Positions 19,852-28,750 of a stretch of 64,000 nt of DNA are shown one piece after another; positions within the stretch are counted from its first letter, which is position 1; every line of letters begins with the position of its first letter. Position numbers and translations under genes: made by a program. The notes below the pieces were generated by a model. It did no database searches, was not told the DNA's origin, and saw only the letters and a program-made list of their open reading frames with translations. Source of the stretch: Motiliproteus coralliicola. GTDB lineage: Bacteria > Pseudomonadota > Gammaproteobacteria > Pseudomonadales > Balneatricaceae. The stretch lies in assembly GCF_003345655.1 (NCBI RefSeq), contig NZ_QQOH01000003.1:62001-126000 (forward strand), written 5' to 3'.

Positions 19852-20889
19852 GTGTCGGACGAACTTATACTGAATGCGCTGGGCCAGAATGTCAGCGCCA
19901 CCATCGATGCCGGTAGTGTCGACGCCCTGATCGACAGTATTGCGATACCGGCATTCGTGATAGACCGCGGCCATGTGATCACCCACTGGAACAAAGCCCT
20001 GGCCAAGACCGCCTGCCTGCCCAGTGAGATCATGATCGGCACCAACCATCAGTGGCGCCCCTTCTATGGCGAACCCCGCCCGACCATGGCGGACCTGATC
20101 ATCGACGGAACCATCGAAGGTGCGGTCGAGCATTTCTACGGTGGCAAGTACAAACCTTCCGATGTGCTCGACGGCGCCTATGTGGCCGAAGACTTTTTCC
20201 CCGACATCGGTATCGAAGGCGAGTGGCTGTCATTCACCGCCGCTCCGATCCGTAATCAAGAAGGAAATCTGGTCGGGGCCATCGAAACCCTGGTCATGAT
20301 CTCGGATCGAAAGAAAGCCGAGATGGAGCTGATCGAGCGGGAAAAACGCTATCGGGAACTGAGCACCATCGACAGCCTGACCCAGCTGTATAACCTGCGT
20401 CAGTTCCATCTGGAGCTGGCTAAAGAGCTGGAGCGTTTTCGTCGCTACCAACAGGGGTTTAGCCTCTGCATGCTCGACCTGGATCACTTCAAACGACTCA
20501 ACGACAACCACGGTCATCTGTTCGGCGACAAAGTGCTGGAAGGGGTCGGCAAGCTGATCAGTACCTACCTGCGCTCGGTGGACAACGCTTACCGCTATGG
20601 TGGCGAGGAGTTTGTGATCTTGATGCCTCAGGTTGATGAAACGAAGGCCCAGATCGGGATCCAGCGGATCTGCAAGGAACTCAACGACTTAACTTTTGAA
20701 ACCGATGCCGGTGAGCAGATCCAGATCACCGCCAGTGCCGGGCTGGCCGTTGTGAGCGAAAGCGACACCGACAAAACCCTGCTAGCTAAGGCCGATGAAG
20801 CAATGTATGAAGCCAAGGCCAAGGGGCGCAACCGCATACAGATCTGGAGCGGAAGTGAAACCTTAAACGGGGAAAGCCCCAGTCACTAA
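19852..20889 (+). CDS. PAS-GGDEF diguanylate cyclase
   Basis: 345 residues without membrane segments, so cytosolic. A PAS domain (about 20-150; IAIPAFVIDRGHVITHWNKA, and the C-terminal block NQEGNLVGAIETLVMISDRK) is followed by a GGDEF domain (about 170-330). The active-site motif is GGEEF at residue 250, and RSVD five residues earlier is an intact inhibitory site, so c-di-GMP synthesis with product inhibition is expected. The start is a GTG at 19852 with CGGAG six bases ahead. Monocistronic. The 202-base gap upstream holds no gene. Confidence 0.9.
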   Translation: MSDELILNALGQNVSATIDAGSVDALIDSIAIPAFVIDRGHVITHWNKALAKTACLPSEIMIGTNHQWRPFYGEPRPTMADLIIDGTIEGAVEHFYGGKYKPSDVLDGAYVAEDFFPDIGIEGEWLSFTAAPIRNQEGNLVGAIETLVMISDRKKAEMELIEREKRYRELSTIDSLTQLYNLRQFHLELAKELERFRRYQQGFSLCMLDLDHFKRLNDNHGHLFGDKVLEGVGKLISTYLRSVDNAYRYGGEEFVILMPQVDETKAQIGIQRICKELNDLTFETDAGEQIQITASAGLAVVSESDTDKTLLAKADEAMYEAKAKGRNRIQIWSGSETLNGESPSH

Positions 20890-20986
20890 CAACGCCATGG
20901 CAACTCCCTAGCCCGCCTCTTTGATAGCCGATGAGGATAGTTGGCGCAGCAGGCGATGTAGTCGGCGACCACGGCAATACGCCGGG

Positions 20987-21379
20987 TCAATCCTCCAACA
21001 CCGACGCTGGCTGATCCAGCCACGCCAGAGCCTCCTGAGCACTCCGAAAAACCTGATATTGCTCCTCCGAACGGCCGGTGTAGGCGATATGCATCCGCGC
21101 CATGCCGTAGGTCAGATCCAGGGGGGCAATCACCGCAATTCTCGAACTTTGAGGCCACTTGGAATTCCAATGCCGACGCAGGCCGGTATAGCGTTCTACC
21201 GACTCAGGCGCATCCACTACCGCATCAGTGACATCGATCAGCAGATCACAGTGAAGATCGAGCTCGGGATCATCGATCAATTCGCTAAAAAAGCTGATCA
21301 CCCCTTTATCGCTATTTTTCCCCAGATATTTAACAACGATCAGTTGGTTTAAGGGTTTTACTGTGTAGGTTATTGCCAT
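20987..21379 (-). CDS. SpoIIAA-like / STAS-fold protein
   Basis: 130 residues, soluble. The fold is suggested by the strand LHCDLLIDVTDAVVD, the strand RIAVIAPLDLTYGMARMH and the final helix VFRSAQEALAWLDQ, a pattern typical of SpoIIAA-like (PF11964) stand-alone proteins. Phospho-site residues of anti-sigma antagonists are not evident. AAAGGA lies before the ATG. It converges with the diguanylate cyclase gene (97 bases between stops). The role is unknown; the family is tentative. Confidence 0.6.
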   Translation of the reverse strand: MAITYTVKPLNQLIVVKYLGKNSDKGVISFFSELIDDPELDLHCDLLIDVTDAVVDAPESVERYTGLRRHWNSKWPQSSRIAVIAPLDLTYGMARMHIAYTGRSEEQYQVFRSAQEALAWLDQPASVLED

Positions 21380-21488
21380 CGAGCTAATCCTTTAAAGCCG
21401 ATCGAGGGCCAAAGCCATTACACGGGATCGACGCCAGCCTATCCGGGGCAGCGACAACATCCCATCATGGATTTCTATATAACTACCT

Positions 21489-21788
21489 CTAACGCTGCCT
21501 GAAAGCCCGTTCATTCTCCAATGCCTTATCCGTCACATCAACGTAGAGCGCAACCACTTTTGAAAGCAGCGCTTCAAAACGGGGGTTGCCCAAGGCCTTG
21601 GCCTGGTTTCTTCGCAGATCACGGATAACCCGCTCCAGATATTGCAGCTCAATCTCACCGAGCAGCTCTCCCTGATGCACTCGGACCTGCATTGCCTGAA
21701 TCCGGGGCAACCGTTCCTGGTTAAATCGACGGATCAGGGTAGAAAGGGTTGCCTGTTGTCGTGGCGACATTTTCTGTGAAATATCCAT
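21489..21788 (-). CDS. Small helical hypothetical protein
   Basis: 99 residues, highly charged and helical throughout (LIRRFNQERLPRIQAMQVRV, IELQYLERVIRDLRRN), with no cysteine, signal or membrane segment. GGAGGT precedes the ATG with good spacing, supporting expression. It lies 109 bases downstream of nothing related: the STAS-like gene follows on the same strand. I do not recognise the family. Confidence 0.68.
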   Translation of the reverse strand: MDISQKMSPRQQATLSTLIRRFNQERLPRIQAMQVRVHQGELLGEIELQYLERVIRDLRRNQAKALGNPRFEALLSKVVALYVDVTDKALENERAFRQR

Positions 21789-21834
21789 TTCACCTGACCT
21801 CCGTTACCGGCAACATCTGTTGTCGTTTGGTGAT

Positions 21835-22194
21835 TCACGGAATAACAACTTTGTAGCGGTTTGGGGACCAACCATGAACGCTATCACGAGCTTCGATAAA
21901 GACCTGTTTCGTCCCTTGCGGCAACTCAACACCGGATAGACTTCGGGTGAACGGTTGTTCGTTGACATGAGGATGATGCAGCACCCTGACACCTAAGATC
22001 TCATCATCGGAGTTTAAGATTCGCCACTGATCTGCATAGTGATCCCAGCCGCTATCGTCGTGTTTTAAAGTAACACTAAAGCTCCATTTCGAGCCATGTT
22101 TTTGTGCCTTTGCATCGACTATAGAAACTTCACCAGCCGAGACTGAAAACGATATCAACCAGGCCAAACTGAATACTGAGCTCGCTTTAATCAA
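21835..22194 (-). CDS. Exported hypothetical protein
   Basis: 119 residues from a TTG at 22194. AGGAGG lies five bases before this TTG and is embedded in the codons that follow the upstream ATG (22212), which itself has no ribosome site, so the TTG is preferred. The resulting N-terminus is a clean signal peptide (KASSVFSLAWLISFSVSA). The mature part is beta-rich with WDHYADQWRILN, VLHHPHVNEQPFTRSLSG and ARDSVHGW, blocks I have the impression recur in exported proteins of marine bacteria but to which I cannot attach a function. Possibly a periplasmic ligand- or metal-binding domain. Confidence 0.68.
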   Translation of the reverse strand: MIKASSVFSLAWLISFSVSAGEVSIVDAKAQKHGSKWSFSVTLKHDDSGWDHYADQWRILNSDDEILGVRVLHHPHVNEQPFTRSLSGVELPQGTKQVFIEARDSVHGWSPNRYKVVIP

Positions 22195-22605
22195 TGATCC
22201 CTCCTCGCTCATTTAGTCGCTTATTAGTTGGTTACCCCAAGAGTCTTTTGTCGATGAATTGTTACTTCAGTAAAGATCTGAAAGCTGATTATTTCACTCA
22301 CTGGGTTAACGGATCACTCGGTCGGTTAGCCAAGTAATCAGGCATTAGCTGAGCCGGACTTCCTTATAGCCAATCTACCCACCACCACGTACTCAAACAA
22401 CCGTTATTATTTTTTTTAGTTTTCTTTCAACAGCTTAGACAGAGTTTTTAACTTTTGTCATTTTTTTTCATGCATTTTGAATCCGCTGTGAAAATCATCG
22501 CGTATAGATCCCTGAGACGTTGTTGAGGACGTTATTTAAAACCAAAGAGCAGATCTATACCGGCGTGTAGCATTTTGTTCGCATAATTCTCTAGGGAGAA
22601 AATTC
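22195..22605. other. Intergenic region upstream of the bufferin operon
   Basis: 411 bases, AT-rich toward the right. It holds the promoter of the leftward exported protein and of the rightward metallophore operon. A run of T at 22441-22470 and the segment TTGAATCC (22477) with GTATAG (22501) about 16 bases later could be promoter elements, but no consensus is clear enough to name the sigma factor. Confidence 0.4.
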
Positions 22606-22893
22606 ATGAGCACAATTAAAAAAACCAGCACTCTTGCATCAGCAGCACTGGCATTCGCATTCAGCGCATCCGCTATGGCTGCCGACTCCCCTGCAGGTAG
22701 CTCAGGCACTTCCATCGGTGCCGGCGACAAAGTGCATTGTTACGGTGTGCATTCCTGTAAAGGCAACTCCGACTGCAAAACAGCTGAGCATCAGTGTAAA
22801 GGCCAAAACGCCTGCGCAGGACACGGCTTTAAAGGTATCTCCGCCAAAGAGTGTTTGGATCAAGGCGGCGTGATCTCCGACATTAAGTCTTAA
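22606..22893 (+). CDS. bufA: Bufferin-type metallophore precursor (BufA2-like)
   Basis: 95 residues: signal peptide (about 1-26, cut after SASAMA) and a short cysteine-rich core with Cys at 45, 51, 57, 64, 70 and 83 (HCYGVHSCKGNSDCKTAEHQ, NACAGHGF, KECLDQGG). This matches the DUF2282-related precursors whose cysteines are changed by a multinuclear iron oxidase into copper-binding groups; the exported product buffers copper in the periplasm. AGGGAG lies nine bases before the ATG. Genes for the modifying enzyme and its partner follow in the same direction. Family is clear; metal preference and number of modified cysteines are inference. Confidence 0.9.
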   Translation: MSTIKKTSTLASAALAFAFSASAMAADSPAGSSGTSIGAGDKVHCYGVHSCKGNSDCKTAEHQCKGQNACAGHGFKGISAKECLDQGGVISDIKS

Positions 22894-22927
22894 TCATTCT
22901 TAATATCGCTTAATCAGGAGAAAGAAG

Positions 22928-23755
22928 ATGACCTTTAGTTTTGGACTTGGACTGCGAACCCAGCACTATCATGACTTTATTGATGCGCCGCAACCGGTGG
23001 ACTGGCTAGAGGTCATCTCTGAGAACTACATGGTCGATGGCGGTAAGCCATTGGCCATGCTCGATAAAATTCGTGCCAATTACCCGATGGTAATGCACGG
23101 TGTCTCAATGTCGATCGGATCACTGAACGGCGTTGATAAGGAATACTTGAAGAAGCTCAAAGCACTTGAGCAACGTATTCAACCGATGTGGATGTCTGAC
23201 CACTTGTGTTGGACCGGCGTCCACGGACGTAACCTACACGACCTGCTACCGCTGCCGTTTTCCAGCGAAGCCTTGCAAGTCGTCAAACGCAATGTGGAGC
23301 AGGTCCAGGACTATCTGCAGCGCCCGCTGGTACTGGAGAATGTTTCCAGCTACGTCGAGTTCAAAGATTCCGAAATGACCGAATGGGAATTTTTGACCGA
23401 GGTTTGCCAGGCAACCGGATGCAAACTGCTGCTCGACATCAACAACATTTATGTCAGTGCCTTCAACCACGGTTTTTCGGCCACTGACTTTATCGAAGGC
23501 GTTCCGTTAAACAGTGTTGCCCAATTCCATTTGGCGGGACACCAAAATAACGGCGTCCACATTATCGACACCCACGACCATCCGGTATGTGATGATGTCT
23601 GGACGCTGTACCGCAAAGCCCTGCTTCGGTTTGGCTACATCCCCACCATGATCGAGCGGGATGACAATATTCCAGCCTTAAATGAACTGCTGCTGGAACT
23701 GGATCAGGCACGAGCTATTGCTGATGAGGTTCTCAATACCAAGGTGGCCGTATGA
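22928..23755 (+). CDS. bufB: MNIO family peptide-modifying oxidase (DUF692)
   Basis: 275 residues, a TIM-barrel multinuclear non-heme iron oxidase of the DUF692 family. These enzymes oxidise cysteines of RiPP precursors (for example to oxazolone-thioamide or thiooxazole groups). Family blocks seen: GLGLRTQHYHDF, VDWLEVISENYM, VMHGVSMSIGS, WMSDHLCWTG, LENVSSYVEF, LLLDINNIYVSA, FHLAGH, IDTHDHPV and TMIERDDNIP, supplying the His, Asp, Asn and Glu iron ligands. AGGAG is present. It lies 34 bases after the precursor gene, and its stop overlaps the next gene by four bases. The substrate is almost certainly the peptide encoded just upstream. Confidence 0.94.
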   Translation: MTFSFGLGLRTQHYHDFIDAPQPVDWLEVISENYMVDGGKPLAMLDKIRANYPMVMHGVSMSIGSLNGVDKEYLKKLKALEQRIQPMWMSDHLCWTGVHGRNLHDLLPLPFSSEALQVVKRNVEQVQDYLQRPLVLENVSSYVEFKDSEMTEWEFLTEVCQATGCKLLLDINNIYVSAFNHGFSATDFIEGVPLNSVAQFHLAGHQNNGVHIIDTHDHPVCDDVWTLYRKALLRFGYIPTMIERDDNIPALNELLLELDQARAIADEVLNTKVAV

Positions 23756-24516
23756 ATCTCAGTGAATTACAGACCGACTTTCAAAACATCCTGCTCGATG
23801 CCAAATGCCGTAATGCCGACTGGGTTGCCGAGCCGCAACAGAATCTGTCTTCCCAGCAGCGCTTAACCATCTATCACAACGCCTATCGCATTCGGTTGAT
23901 CGATACCCTTTACGATACCTTTGAACATACCGCCAACTATTTGGGCGGCGAATGGTTTGACAAGCTGGCTGCATCCTATGTTCAGAACTTCCCTTCCAGC
24001 CACGCCAACCTGGGCCAATATGGTAAGGGCTTTTCGGAACATCTGGCCCAGCAACTGCCGAACGATCTGGAAGTCGCCGAGCTTGCCCATATGGATTGGA
24101 CGCTACGACGGGCGTTCGACGGCGCCGATGCCACGGCTCTGACCCAACAAGATCTGCAGCAGCTCGTCGCCACCGGAGCTGAATTTAGTCATTTCCAGCC
24201 GGTGCCGACACTGAGCCTGAGCACACAGCAGTTCAATACGCTGGATATCTGGCACGCGATCAACCAAGAGAAAGTGCCCCCCATTGCAGAGAGGCTGGCC
24301 CAACCGGTCACGATTCTGATGTGGCGCAAGGGTCACTCACCACACTTTCGCAGCCTTTCGGCGATCGAAACGACAGCCATCAACTACCTGCGCCAAGGCC
24401 AGGGGTTGGAAGCGATCGGAGAGGCCCTGAATCAAGACTATCCCGAGACAGATATCGTGGCCGAATTCGGCGGCATGATCGCTCGCTGGTTGGATGACGA
24501 ACTGCTGACCCGATAG
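23752..24516 (+). CDS. bufC: DUF2063 partner protein (BufC-like)
   Basis: 254 residues. The N-terminal DUF2063 domain (about 1-100: LSSQQRLTIYHNAYRIRLID, YLGGEWFDKLAASYVQNFPS) is followed by a winged-helix-like C-terminal half (AERLAQPVTILMWR, ETTAINYLRQGQGLEAIGEA). Such proteins bind the precursor and present it to the MNIO enzyme. It is translationally coupled to bufB (ATGA overlap) and ends just before a strong bidirectional terminator, so the operon is exactly three genes. No DoxX-type membrane protein or dedicated sigma/anti-sigma pair, seen in some relatives, is present here. Confidence 0.92.
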   Translation: MNLSELQTDFQNILLDAKCRNADWVAEPQQNLSSQQRLTIYHNAYRIRLIDTLYDTFEHTANYLGGEWFDKLAASYVQNFPSSHANLGQYGKGFSEHLAQQLPNDLEVAELAHMDWTLRRAFDGADATALTQQDLQQLVATGAEFSHFQPVPTLSLSTQQFNTLDIWHAINQEKVPPIAERLAQPVTILMWRKGHSPHFRSLSAIETTAINYLRQGQGLEAIGEALNQDYPETDIVAEFGGMIARWLDDELLTR

Positions 24517-24545
24517 ATCCTCAACCCATTCCGCTGATCCAATAA

Positions 24546-24580
24546 AAAAGCCTCCCTGGCTCTTATCCAGGGAGGCTTTT
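24546..24580. terminator. Bidirectional rho-independent terminator
   Basis: A perfect 14-base stem (AAAAGCCTCCCTGG / CCAGGGAGGCTTTT) with a 7-base loop, A-rich on the left and T-rich on the right, between the converging bufC and mmsB genes. It should stop transcription from both sides. Confidence 0.93.
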
Positions 24581-24597
24581 GCTATTCAGAAGCGGTC

Positions 24598-25488
24598 TCA
24601 GCTTTTCTTGCGATACAACTGGTAGAGGCTGGAGAAATCCAGTTTGCCATTGCCCTGAGACTGGTGCAGGTTGAACAGTCCACGCGCGGCGGAACCCATC
24701 GGTACCGGCGACTGGCTGCCCTGGCTGGCATCCATCGCCAGACCCAGATCCTTGCACATCAGGTCGGTCATGAAACCACCGTCGTAGTCACGGGAAGCCG
24801 GCACGCCTTCCTGCACACCGGGAACCGGGTTGTAGACTTCCAGCGACCAGTTACGACCCGAGCTCTTAAGCATGATCTCGGACAGAACCGCCGGATCCAG
24901 ACCGTTGTTGACGCCCAGATTCAGCGCCTCAGCGGTACCGGCCATGTGGATCGCCAGCAGCATGTTGTTACAGGCCTTGGCCACCTGGCCCGCGCCAGCA
25001 CCACCGGCGTGGAAGATGTTCTGACCCATGCAGTCCAGGATCGGCTTGGCCTTGGCAAAGGCCGCATCGGATCCACCTACCATAAACGCCAGCGTACCGG
25101 CAGCGGCACCGGCAGTACCTCCGGAAACCGGCGCATCGACAAACTCGATACCACGATCGGCGGCCGCCTTATTCAACGAACGGGCAGAGGCGGCATCGAT
25201 GGTGCTCGAATCGATCACCAGACAATCCTTGCCGATCTTATCCAGCAGGCCGTCACCGCTGACCAGAACCGATTCGACATGCACACCGGCCGGCAGCATG
25301 GTGATCAGGAAATCGGCGCCTTCGGCAGCGTGGGCCGCATTGTCAGCGAACACCGCACCGGCTTCGACCGCGTGCTGAACCGCCGCCTCGGACAGATCGA
25401 ACACGTGGACTTCATGACCGTTCTTGACCAGGTTGGCGGCCATCGGCCCACCCATGTTGCCCAGCCCTACAAATCCAATTTTTGCCAT
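24598..25488 (-). CDS. mmsB: 3-hydroxyisobutyrate dehydrogenase MmsB
   Basis: 296 residues. It oxidises 3-hydroxyisobutyrate to methylmalonate semialdehyde with NAD, the step between the HIBYL-CoA hydrolase and MmsA. Seen: the Rossmann start GFVGLGNMGGPMAANLVKNG, substrate-binding DAPVSGGTAGAAAGTLAFMV and the catalytic Lys region GAGQVAKACNNMLL, then KDLGLAMDAS. Length as usual. It is the last gene of the leftward valine operon, 58 bases after the hydrolase gene; the ribosome site (GGGTAAAG) is weak. Ends against the shared terminator. Confidence 0.96.
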   Translation of the reverse strand: MAKIGFVGLGNMGGPMAANLVKNGHEVHVFDLSEAAVQHAVEAGAVFADNAAHAAEGADFLITMLPAGVHVESVLVSGDGLLDKIGKDCLVIDSSTIDAASARSLNKAAADRGIEFVDAPVSGGTAGAAAGTLAFMVGGSDAAFAKAKPILDCMGQNIFHAGGAGAGQVAKACNNMLLAIHMAGTAEALNLGVNNGLDPAVLSEIMLKSSGRNWSLEVYNPVPGVQEGVPASRDYDGGFMTDLMCKDLGLAMDASQGSQSPVPMGSAARGLFNLHQSQGNGKLDFSSLYQLYRKKS

Positions 25489-25546
25489 TGTCTTTACCCT
25501 ATTATTTTTCTGTTAAGAGTCGCCGCTCGGGCGTCTCCTGCGAGTT

Positions 25547-26659
25547 TTACAGCTGTGCTAATGGATGATCAGCATCCGACCAGGGCGAAACGAACAACCC
25601 TTCGATCCAGTTCTGATCCACGGTTTCGAGCGACTTGAAGCGCCAATCCGGCTTGCCGTCCTTGTCGATCAGTAGCGCCCGTACCCCTTCGGCAAACTCA
25701 CCGGCCTTGCCACAGTTCAGCGACAGCACCAACTCGGCCTGGAACACCTCTTTCAGGGACAGATGCTTACTGCGCTTGAGCTGGGCGAAGATCAGCGCCA
25801 TCGCCGCCGGGCTACCAGCCTTAACCGCACCCTGGGCTTTCTGCAGCCAGCGATCATCGGTTTCCAGCGCCAGAATGGCCGCCACGATATCTTTCAGCTC
25901 GTAGTGGTCCATCAGCGCGTTGATGGTGTCGAAGTGCTTCAGTACCTGAGATTCCGGCAGTTGCTCCAGGCTGTCCTGCTCCAACTGACGCAGCACGGTG
26001 TTGACGCCGTGGTGCAGATCTTCCAGATCGCTACCCCACTCAACCGCCTGCAGCTGCTCGATCAGCAAACCACGCTTGTCGGTGCTGACAAAGCGGTCAC
26101 CCAGTCCAACATATCGGCAGTCGGCCGCATTCAGACCACTGGCGGTCAGGCCCAGGAACAAACCGACCCGGCCCGGCATCCGGTTCAGGAACCAGCTGCC
26201 ACCCACATCCGGATACAAGCCGATGCTGACTTCGGGCATCGCAATCCGAGAAGTTTCGGTTACCACCCGGTAGTTGGCACCGGCCATCAGGCCCAGGCCA
26301 CCACCCATCACAATACCTCCACCCCAGACGATCAGCGGCTTGGTAAAGCAGTGAATCGCATGGTCCAGTTGGTACTCTTCGGTGAAGAAGGTCTCGACAA
26401 AATCCGGGTTGTCGTTATCGCCAACCATACCCTTGTAAAGGTTGCGGATGTCACCCCCGGCGCAGAACGCTTTGTCACCGGCACCGTCGAGAATCACGGC
26501 AGCAACAGCCTCATCGGCTTCCCACTCGGGCAGTTTCGGTGCCAGCAGTTCGATCATCTCCAGAGTCAGCGCGTTGAGACTCTTTTCGGAGTTCAGGGTC
26601 GCCTGGATGATCTTCTTGCCGTTGGCGGCGGCGTGTTCGGTAAACAGGATCGCTGTCAT
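25547..26659 (-). CDS. 3-hydroxyisobutyryl-CoA hydrolase
   Basis: 370 residues from the ATG at 26659, chosen because AAGGAC lies ahead; a longer frame adds 13 unmatched residues. Crotonase fold: DGAGDKAFCAGGDIRNLYKG (oxyanion-hole region), GGGIVMGGGLGLMAGANYR and PEVSIGLYPDVGGSWFLNR, the signature that separates HIBYL-CoA hydrolases from simple hydratases, plus a C-terminal extension (AKPDWRF-like end DGKPDWRFKSLETV). It releases free 3-hydroxyisobutyrate from its CoA ester in valine breakdown. It sits between the hydratase and mmsB in the order of the pathway. Confidence 0.93.
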   Translation of the reverse strand: MTAILFTEHAAANGKKIIQATLNSEKSLNALTLEMIELLAPKLPEWEADEAVAAVILDGAGDKAFCAGGDIRNLYKGMVGDNDNPDFVETFFTEEYQLDHAIHCFTKPLIVWGGGIVMGGGLGLMAGANYRVVTETSRIAMPEVSIGLYPDVGGSWFLNRMPGRVGLFLGLTASGLNAADCRYVGLGDRFVSTDKRGLLIEQLQAVEWGSDLEDLHHGVNTVLRQLEQDSLEQLPESQVLKHFDTINALMDHYELKDIVAAILALETDDRWLQKAQGAVKAGSPAAMALIFAQLKRSKHLSLKEVFQAELVLSLNCGKAGEFAEGVRALLIDKDGKPDWRFKSLETVDQNWIEGLFVSPWSDADHPLAQL

Positions 26660-26762
26660 TGTTGATGTCCTTTCAGTCGGCTCGGCCTCGCCGAGCACGG
26701 CGTGTCGTCGCTAGTATCGCTTCGACTATTTGTTCTTGCGCTATTCCGCTATTGGTTTTTCG

Positions 26763-27539
26763 CTATTGATTTTTCCACTGCGGCTTACGCTTCTCGAGGA
26801 AGGCGTTGACGCCCTCTTTCTGGTCCTCGGTGTGGAACAGGTCGACAAACAGCTCGCGTTCGGTCGGCAGCGTGGTGCTGTTGTTACGCTGGTGAACCAG
26901 CTGGATCAGCTCCTTACAGGCCGCAACCGCAGACGGGCTCTGTTGGGCCACACCCTCGGCCAGCTCCAGCGCACGATCCAGCGCTCCACCTTGGGGGACC
27001 AGCTCTTCCACCAGGCCGATCTCGTAAGCCTTGTCGGCTTTCAGGCGCTCACCACACAGGATCAGGCGCTTGGCCCAGGCCATGCTGGTCAGGTTAAGTA
27101 GATTCTGGGTACCGCCGGCGCACGGCAGCAGACCGACCTTGGCTTCCGGCAGCGCCATCTGCGCTTGCTCTTCGGCCACGCGAATATCACAGGCCAAGGC
27201 CACTTCCAAGCCGCCGCCCATGGCAAAACCGTTGATCGCAGCGATGGAGACGCCGCGGAAGTTGCTCAGCGCTTCGAAGGCTTCGCCGAAATAGCGGGAC
27301 ATGTTGCGAGCGACGCCGAAGTCACCATCGGCGAACAGATTCAGATCGGCACCGGCAGAGAAGAACTTCTCGCCCTGGCCGGTGATGACCAGCGCGTAAA
27401 TATCGCGATCGGCATTCAGCTCGGCAACGGTGCTCTTGAGCATCTTCAGGCTCTGCTCGGTCCAGGTGTTGGCCGGCGGGTTGTTCATGGTCAGCAGTGC
27501 CGTGTGGCCACGCTTTTCAATCAGAATCGGATTGCTCAT
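26763..27539 (-). CDS. Enoyl-CoA hydratase (methacrylyl-CoA step)
   Basis: 258 residues, crotonase family. Seen: NNPPANTWTEQSL, SAGADLNLFADGD (oxyanion hole), FAMGGGLEVALACDIR, and ALPEAKVGLLPCAGGTQNL with the region of the catalytic glutamates. In this operon it most likely hydrates methacrylyl-CoA to 3-hydroxyisobutyryl-CoA. AAGGAG lies eleven bases before the ATG. A 103-base gap separates it from the hydrolase gene and 32 bases from the dehydrogenase gene. Confidence 0.92.
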   Translation of the reverse strand: MSNPILIEKRGHTALLTMNNPPANTWTEQSLKMLKSTVAELNADRDIYALVITGQGEKFFSAGADLNLFADGDFGVARNMSRYFGEAFEALSNFRGVSIAAINGFAMGGGLEVALACDIRVAEEQAQMALPEAKVGLLPCAGGTQNLLNLTSMAWAKRLILCGERLKADKAYEIGLVEELVPQGGALDRALELAEGVAQQSPSAVAACKELIQLVHQRNNSTTLPTERELFVDLFHTEDQKEGVNAFLEKRKPQWKNQ

Positions 27540-27571
27540 TTGGTCAATTCTCCTTAATTCGATGCTGAGTC

Positions 27572-28729
27572 TTACAGAACGCTGGAAGCGCCATCGGTCA
27601 GCAGTCGGCGGGCAACAATAACCCGCATGATTTCGTTGGTTCCCTCGAGGATCTGGTGCACCCGGGTATCTCGCAGATAGCGCTCCATCGGGTACTCCTT
27701 GATATAGCCGTTGCCGCCGAAGATCTGCAGTGCCGCATCGCAGACCTGATAACCCACATCGGTGGCGAAACGCTTAGCCATCGCACAGTAGGTGCTCTTG
27801 TCCGGGTCGTTGTTGTCCAGTTTGAACGCCGCAAGACGGATCATCTGACGTGCCGCCACCAGTTCGGTAGCCATATCGGCGAGCTTGAACTGCAGTCCCT
27901 GAAAGTGGGCCAGCTGCTTGCCGAACTGCTTGCGCTCCTGCATGTAGGCGGTGGCGGCCTCCAGCGCCTGCTGCGCGGTGCCCACCGAGCAGGTGGCGAT
28001 ATTGATTCGGCCGCCGTCCAGCCCTTTCATGGCGATTTTGAAGCCGTCGCCCTCGTTGCCCAGCAGCGCCTCGGCCGGCACCCGGACATCTTCGAAGGTG
28101 ATCATTCGGGTCGGCTGGCTGTTCCAACCCATCTTGTCCTCTTTACGGCCGTAGCTGATGCCGTCGAGTTTGGCATCCACCGCAAAGGCTGAGATCCCTT
28201 TCGGGCCGTCGACGCCGGTCCGGGCCATCACCACCAGCACATCGGTATCACCGGCACCGGAGATAAAGCATTTGCTGCCGTTGAGGATGTAATCATCACC
28301 GTCACGACGGGCGGTGGTCTTCAAGGATGCCGCATCGGAGCCAGCATTAGGCTCGGTCAGGCAGTAAGAGGCCAGTTGCTCACCCATCACCAGGGTCGGA
28401 CACCAGCGTTCGATGGTCTGCTCGTTACCGAACTCGCCGATCATCCAGGTGGCCATGTTGTGAATGGTGATAAAGGCGGTGGTGGAGGTACAGCCCATCG
28501 ACAGCTGTTCAAAGATCACATGGGCATCGAGCCGTGACAGTCCCATACCACCGGCTGCTTCGGGTGTGTAGATGCCGCAGAAACCCAGCTCGCCGGCTTT
28601 AGCGATGACTTCTTTTGGGAATGTCTGCTGCATATCCCATTCCGCCGCCTGAGGGGCCAGCTCCTGCTCGGAGAAGGCACGGGCCGAATCGGCAAAGGCG
28701 ACCTGGTCTTCGGTGAGATTGAAATCCAT
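27572..28729 (-). CDS. Acyl-CoA dehydrogenase, probably isobutyryl-CoA dehydrogenase
   Basis: 385 residues with the three ACAD domains: N-terminal helices (NLTEDQVAFADSARAFSEQE), the middle beta domain (SYCLTEPNAGSDAASLKTTA, CFISGAGDTDVLVVMARTG) and C-terminal helices (VGYQVCDAALQIFGGNGYIK, HQILEGTNEIMRVIVARRLL). FAD-dependent, passing electrons to ETF. The operon position and the EGTNEIM end fit isobutyryl-CoA dehydrogenase, converting isobutyryl-CoA to methacrylyl-CoA. AAGGAC precedes the ATG. It is separated from mmsA by 233 bases packed with hairpins. Confidence 0.93.
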   Translation of the reverse strand: MDFNLTEDQVAFADSARAFSEQELAPQAAEWDMQQTFPKEVIAKAGELGFCGIYTPEAAGGMGLSRLDAHVIFEQLSMGCTSTTAFITIHNMATWMIGEFGNEQTIERWCPTLVMGEQLASYCLTEPNAGSDAASLKTTARRDGDDYILNGSKCFISGAGDTDVLVVMARTGVDGPKGISAFAVDAKLDGISYGRKEDKMGWNSQPTRMITFEDVRVPAEALLGNEGDGFKIAMKGLDGGRINIATCSVGTAQQALEAATAYMQERKQFGKQLAHFQGLQFKLADMATELVAARQMIRLAAFKLDNNDPDKSTYCAMAKRFATDVGYQVCDAALQIFGGNGYIKEYPMERYLRDTRVHQILEGTNEIMRVIVARRLLTDGASSVL

Positions 28730-28750
28730 AGCATGTCCTTGGTTGTCCGC

